DNA from: Fusobacterium naviforme
Lineage (GTDB): Bacteria > Bacillota > Clostridia > Lachnospirales > Lachnospiraceae
Assembly (NCBI GenBank): GCA_003014445.1
Contig: PYGH01000003.1
Span: 1 to 64,000, forward strand
Direction: 5' to 3'
Length of the DNA: 64,000 nt
Shown here: positions 61,812 through 64,000 of the stretch, piece after piece
Layout: the number at the start of each line of letters is the position of its first letter
Numbering within the stretch: the stretch's first letter is position 1
Notes under the pieces: generated by a model
Seen by the model: the letters and a program-made list of their open reading frames with translations, nothing else
Told to the model about the DNA's origin: nothing
Database searches by the model: none
Program-made: the position numbers and the translations under genes

Positions 61812-63014
61812 TCACTCCACAGAGGAATTGCCCTGAAGTGCCCAGTCATAGAGCTCAAGAGCCTCAAAAAAGCTGCTGTCCGCCGTGTTCAGCTCCGTCC
61901 GTGCAGCCTGATACTGTTTCAGCGCCCCCAGATAGGCCGAGACGGAGAGCATCCCCATCCGGTACTGAAGCTCTGCCGCGTCTTTGCTGAGCTCCGCAGC
62001 CTGCATCCCGCTCTGCGCCGCGTCAAGCCCCGCCTGCTTCGCCAGCGCGTCCTGCTGCATCTCCCGGAGATTCACCAGCAGATTCTGGTTCATAGCCTCC
62101 TCGCTGTCCGCGCGAAGCTCCCAGGATGTCGTTGACTTCACATGAGAGGCATTCCGGAAGTCAATCAATGTTCCGTTTTTGGCAATCGCCGCCCTGAGAT
62201 CTGTCTCCGGATCCATGCCCTCAAGGCGCGCAGCATCCGCCGCCGGCGTCTCCCCGATCTCCGGGTCCGCATCCTCCTTCCAGCCGCAGAGCAGAATGAG
62301 GCTTTTCTTAAGCTTCGCCGCTCCCGCATCGAGTGAGACAAGCTGAGACTCCGCCCGCATGAGCGCTGTCTCCGCAGAGCTAAGATCCAGTGCGGTGCCA
62401 AGCCCCAGCGAGAGACGCTGCGCTGCGTCGTCCCGAAGTCTCCGGTACAGCGTCGCGGACTCTGACGCGATGGCGCGCTGGGTTCTCAGTCCGTTGTAGG
62501 AGATCATCAGCCGTTTCGCCGCGACAGAAACCTGACGCTCCGCCACGCGGAGCGACCGGTTTGAGGCGCTCACCTCCCGCGAGAGCTTATCCGCTGAAGC
62601 CCCGATTCCCTTCGCCGTAGCGGAGAGTATCGCCTCCTGCATGGCATAGTTTCCATAGTCCGCCTGATCTCCCGCCGCCTTCGCGTTCTCCTTCAGCTGC
62701 CGCATATCCCGCTGCCGCGCGTGTAAATTATCGCGTATCGTCTGCATAAGCCGGATGTTGTCCGTAAAGCCTGACCAGGCAGAGACAATTGCCGGATTGA
62801 AGCTGTGTACCAGCTCATCAATCTCATCGTACTCCAGCCGGTTGTCCATCAGCGCAGCCCAGCGCTCCTCCGTGTAACCGTTCAGCTCCGCCGCACTTTT
62901 TCCCGCCTCCGCGGGCTCTCTCGCTGCCTGCACGGCCGCCGATGCGGGAAATGCCGCCGTCCCCGCCAGTACAGCCGCAAGCGCCAGTGCCGCGGCTCTC
63001 CTCTCTCTCCTCAT
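61812..63014 (-). CDS. TolC-family-like secreted coiled-coil protein
   Basis: 400 residues after GCGAGGTGACAGC. Clear signal peptide (AALALAAVLAGTAAFPASAA, cleavage near residue 27). The remainder is almost wholly helical with the two-part TolC repeat: helical arms containing LSLGLGTALDLSSAETALMR (about 205) and LQYRMGMLSVSAYLGALKQY (about 365), the classic OEP motif for the helical barrel. TolC proteins cross an outer membrane, which monoderm Clostridia lack, so a cell-wall duct or scaffold for a MacAB-like exporter is more likely. The upstream gene encodes a paralogue 14 bases away. Confidence 0.85.
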   Translation of the reverse strand: MRRERRAAALALAAVLAGTAAFPASAAVQAAREPAEAGKSAAELNGYTEERWAALMDNRLEYDEIDELVHSFNPAIVSAWSGFTDNIRLMQTIRDNLHARQRDMRQLKENAKAAGDQADYGNYAMQEAILSATAKGIGASADKLSREVSASNRSLRVAERQVSVAAKRLMISYNGLRTQRAIASESATLYRRLRDDAAQRLSLGLGTALDLSSAETALMRAESQLVSLDAGAAKLKKSLILLCGWKEDADPEIGETPAADAARLEGMDPETDLRAAIAKNGTLIDFRNASHVKSTTSWELRADSEEAMNQNLLVNLREMQQDALAKQAGLDAAQSGMQAAELSKDAAELQYRMGMLSVSAYLGALKQYQAARTELNTADSSFFEALELYDWALQGNSSVE

Positions 63015-63028
63015 GCTGTCACCTCGCC

Positions 63029-64000
63029 TCAGCTCGCCGCGCTGGCGCCGGCAAGCCCCCTGACTGCCCAGTCATAGGCCTCCATCGCCTGAAAGAGCGT
63101 GAGCTCCGCCTGCTTTCTTCCAAGCTCTGCCTGCTTTGCGTTCAGCTCTGCCGTCTCATACTCCACCCGGCTTAAAAGTCCCAGCTGATAGCGCTGCGCG
63201 CTCTGTGCGGCAGTCTGCGCGCTGAGCTCCGCATTTGATACGCTGTAGAGATAGCTGCTCTTCGCGCTGAGCACCGTCTGATACGCCGCATTGAGACTGG
63301 CAGCTATGCGGGCCTCATTATCCGCAATGGTGGATTTCAGAGTATTGATATCTGTCTCTCCGACCGCATTCTCAAGCTTTTTTTGATTCACGCGAAGCGT
63401 GTAGTTATTCTGTTTCGCACGCTCAAGATCCGCTTCCGGATTCATGCTGTCAATCCGGGAGAGCTGAAGCTCCGGCAGCGGTGCGATCTCTGCCTCACTG
63501 TCCGCCTTCCAGCCGAGCATCACCTGAAGCTTCTGCCGCGTCGCATCTCTCGCCGCACTGTCACTGATTTTCGTCTTTTCCGCATTCTGAACTGCCTGCT
63601 GCGCTGTGAGCAGCTGGATCTCCGTCCCGGCTCCCACAGCCTTTTGCGCCTCAGCAACAGAGAGCTGCAGCTCGGCGAGCTGCTTCGAGAGCGTATCCGC
63701 CTCCGTGCGGTACTGCCCCGCATAGTAAGCGATCATACTGTTCTGCGCAGTCTGCACCAGCGCCTTCTCTGCGCTCTCATAGTTCAGCCGTATGATCTCC
63801 GCGTCCTCAAGCGTATCGTCCGCCTGCTTCTGAAGGTTCTTCGCCTGCATCTCAGAGGTGAGCGCCGCCGTCATCGCGGCCGCGTAGTTCGCATCTCCCT
63901 CATCGGGATAGCTGATGTCCGCAAGCAGCTCGTCCGCAAGTCTCCGGTACTCTGAGGCCACATCGTCACGGCTGCTGCCGTAGTCCTTCCTGAATTTCCG
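63029..64000 (-). CDS. Second TolC-family-like protein, N terminus beyond the window
   Basis: Open at the right edge; at least 323 residues visible. The same two-part layout as the downstream protein: LAELQLSVAEAQKAVGAGTE, a GWKADSEAEIAPLPE bridge that matches GWKEDADPEIGE of the paralogue, and RYQLGLLSRVEYETAELNAK at the C-terminal OEP repeat. The two genes probably arose by duplication and are co-translated; the pair may form a hetero-oligomeric duct. Confidence 0.8.
   Translation of the reverse strand, partial: RKFRKDYGSSRDDVASEYRRLADELLADISYPDEGDANYAAAMTAALTSEMQAKNLQKQADDTLEDAEIIRLNYESAEKALVQTAQNSMIAYYAGQYRTEADTLSKQLAELQLSVAEAQKAVGAGTEIQLLTAQQAVQNAEKTKISDSAARDATRQKLQVMLGWKADSEAEIAPLPELQLSRIDSMNPEADLERAKQNNYTLRVNQKKLENAVGETDINTLKSTIADNEARIAASLNAAYQTVLSAKSSYLYSVSNAELSAQTAAQSAQRYQLGLLSRVEYETAELNAKQAELGRKQAELTLFQAMEAYDWAVRGLAGASAAS

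Overview
The window reads as chromosomal DNA of an anaerobic, monoderm Clostridia-type Firmicute, most likely a fairly high-GC member of the Lachnospiraceae (an oral or gut genus such as Stomatobaculum is a guess). Grounds: MutS2, YhaM, a second RsmH with an N-terminal extension, a K+-type membrane pyrophosphatase, a sodium-pump decarboxylase beta subunit, TRAP transport, an EFR1-type flavodoxin-ferredoxin, strong AGGAGG ribosome sites and tightly overlapping operons. No respiratory chain or LPS gene is seen. Host DNA is around 60% GC (35/60 in 58081-58140). Two stretches are clearly poorer in GC: about 300-1735 (16/60 in 1321-1380) and the 43.2-49.6 kb metabolic cluster (25/60 in 45181-45240).

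Layout. 1-1.74 kb is the decayed end of a mobile island: an IS256-family transposase end has landed inside an IS3-family element that is itself broken by stop codons, and the island supplies an AT-rich replacement tail to rlmD. 1.45-5.5 kb (minus) holds rlmD, yhaM and an HtrA-like protein without its catalytic triad. 5.8-10.3 kb (plus) holds mutS2 and a two-component system, followed by tRNA-Gln(CUG) and a short scar with a YjcQ remnant. 11-12 kb is a broken rpoN. 12.1-15.3 kb is a nucleoside salvage operon (udp-cdd-deoC-deoB). 15.4-15.6 kb is a repeat cluster with a large hairpin; a related copy lies at 52.2 kb. 15.7-21.5 kb holds an HD-domain protein, the RsmH paralogue, a thiol-redox set (TlpA-like, CcdA, TrxA), a Crp/Fnr regulator and NhaC. 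21.8-23.9 kb is the membrane pyrophosphatase, then tRNA-Gln(UUG).

24.3-33.6 kb (mostly minus) holds DUF523, a TPR membrane protein, a small EamA permease, an ECF S component divergent from a MocR regulator (probable vitamin B6 uptake), dtd, a MoxR/VWA pair, a leucine-rich-repeat protein and tcdA. 33.7-35.6 kb is a Nudix hydrolase and a DUF3048 lipoprotein. 35.7-39.1 kb is a MacAB-like ABC exporter. 39.2-43.0 kb holds an EFR1 protein, a GH13 glycosidase, and a sodium-pump decarboxylase beta subunit plus a 39-residue partner. A riboswitch-like leader resembling yybP-ykoY, overlapping a perfectly placed terminator, precedes that pair.

43.2-49.5 kb is one catabolic operon: two-subunit aconitase X, a complete TRAP transporter, a D-2-hydroxyacid dehydrogenase and a GntR regulator. 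49.7-52.1 kb pairs MetY with an ATP-grasp ligase. 52.4-64 kb holds a CapA lipoprotein, tRNA-Arg(CCG), two-subunit L-serine dehydratase, a broken AGCS symporter, uvrB, a XerD-like recombinase with altered active site, an ADP-ribose Nudix enzyme, proC, and two tandem TolC-like proteins, the second cut by the window edge.

Sodium or proton coupling recurs (NhaC, membrane pyrophosphatase, decarboxylase beta subunit, the lost AGCS symporter), suggesting a sodium-based energy economy. Several genes are freshly broken (rpoN, AGCS, MocR C terminus, IS elements).
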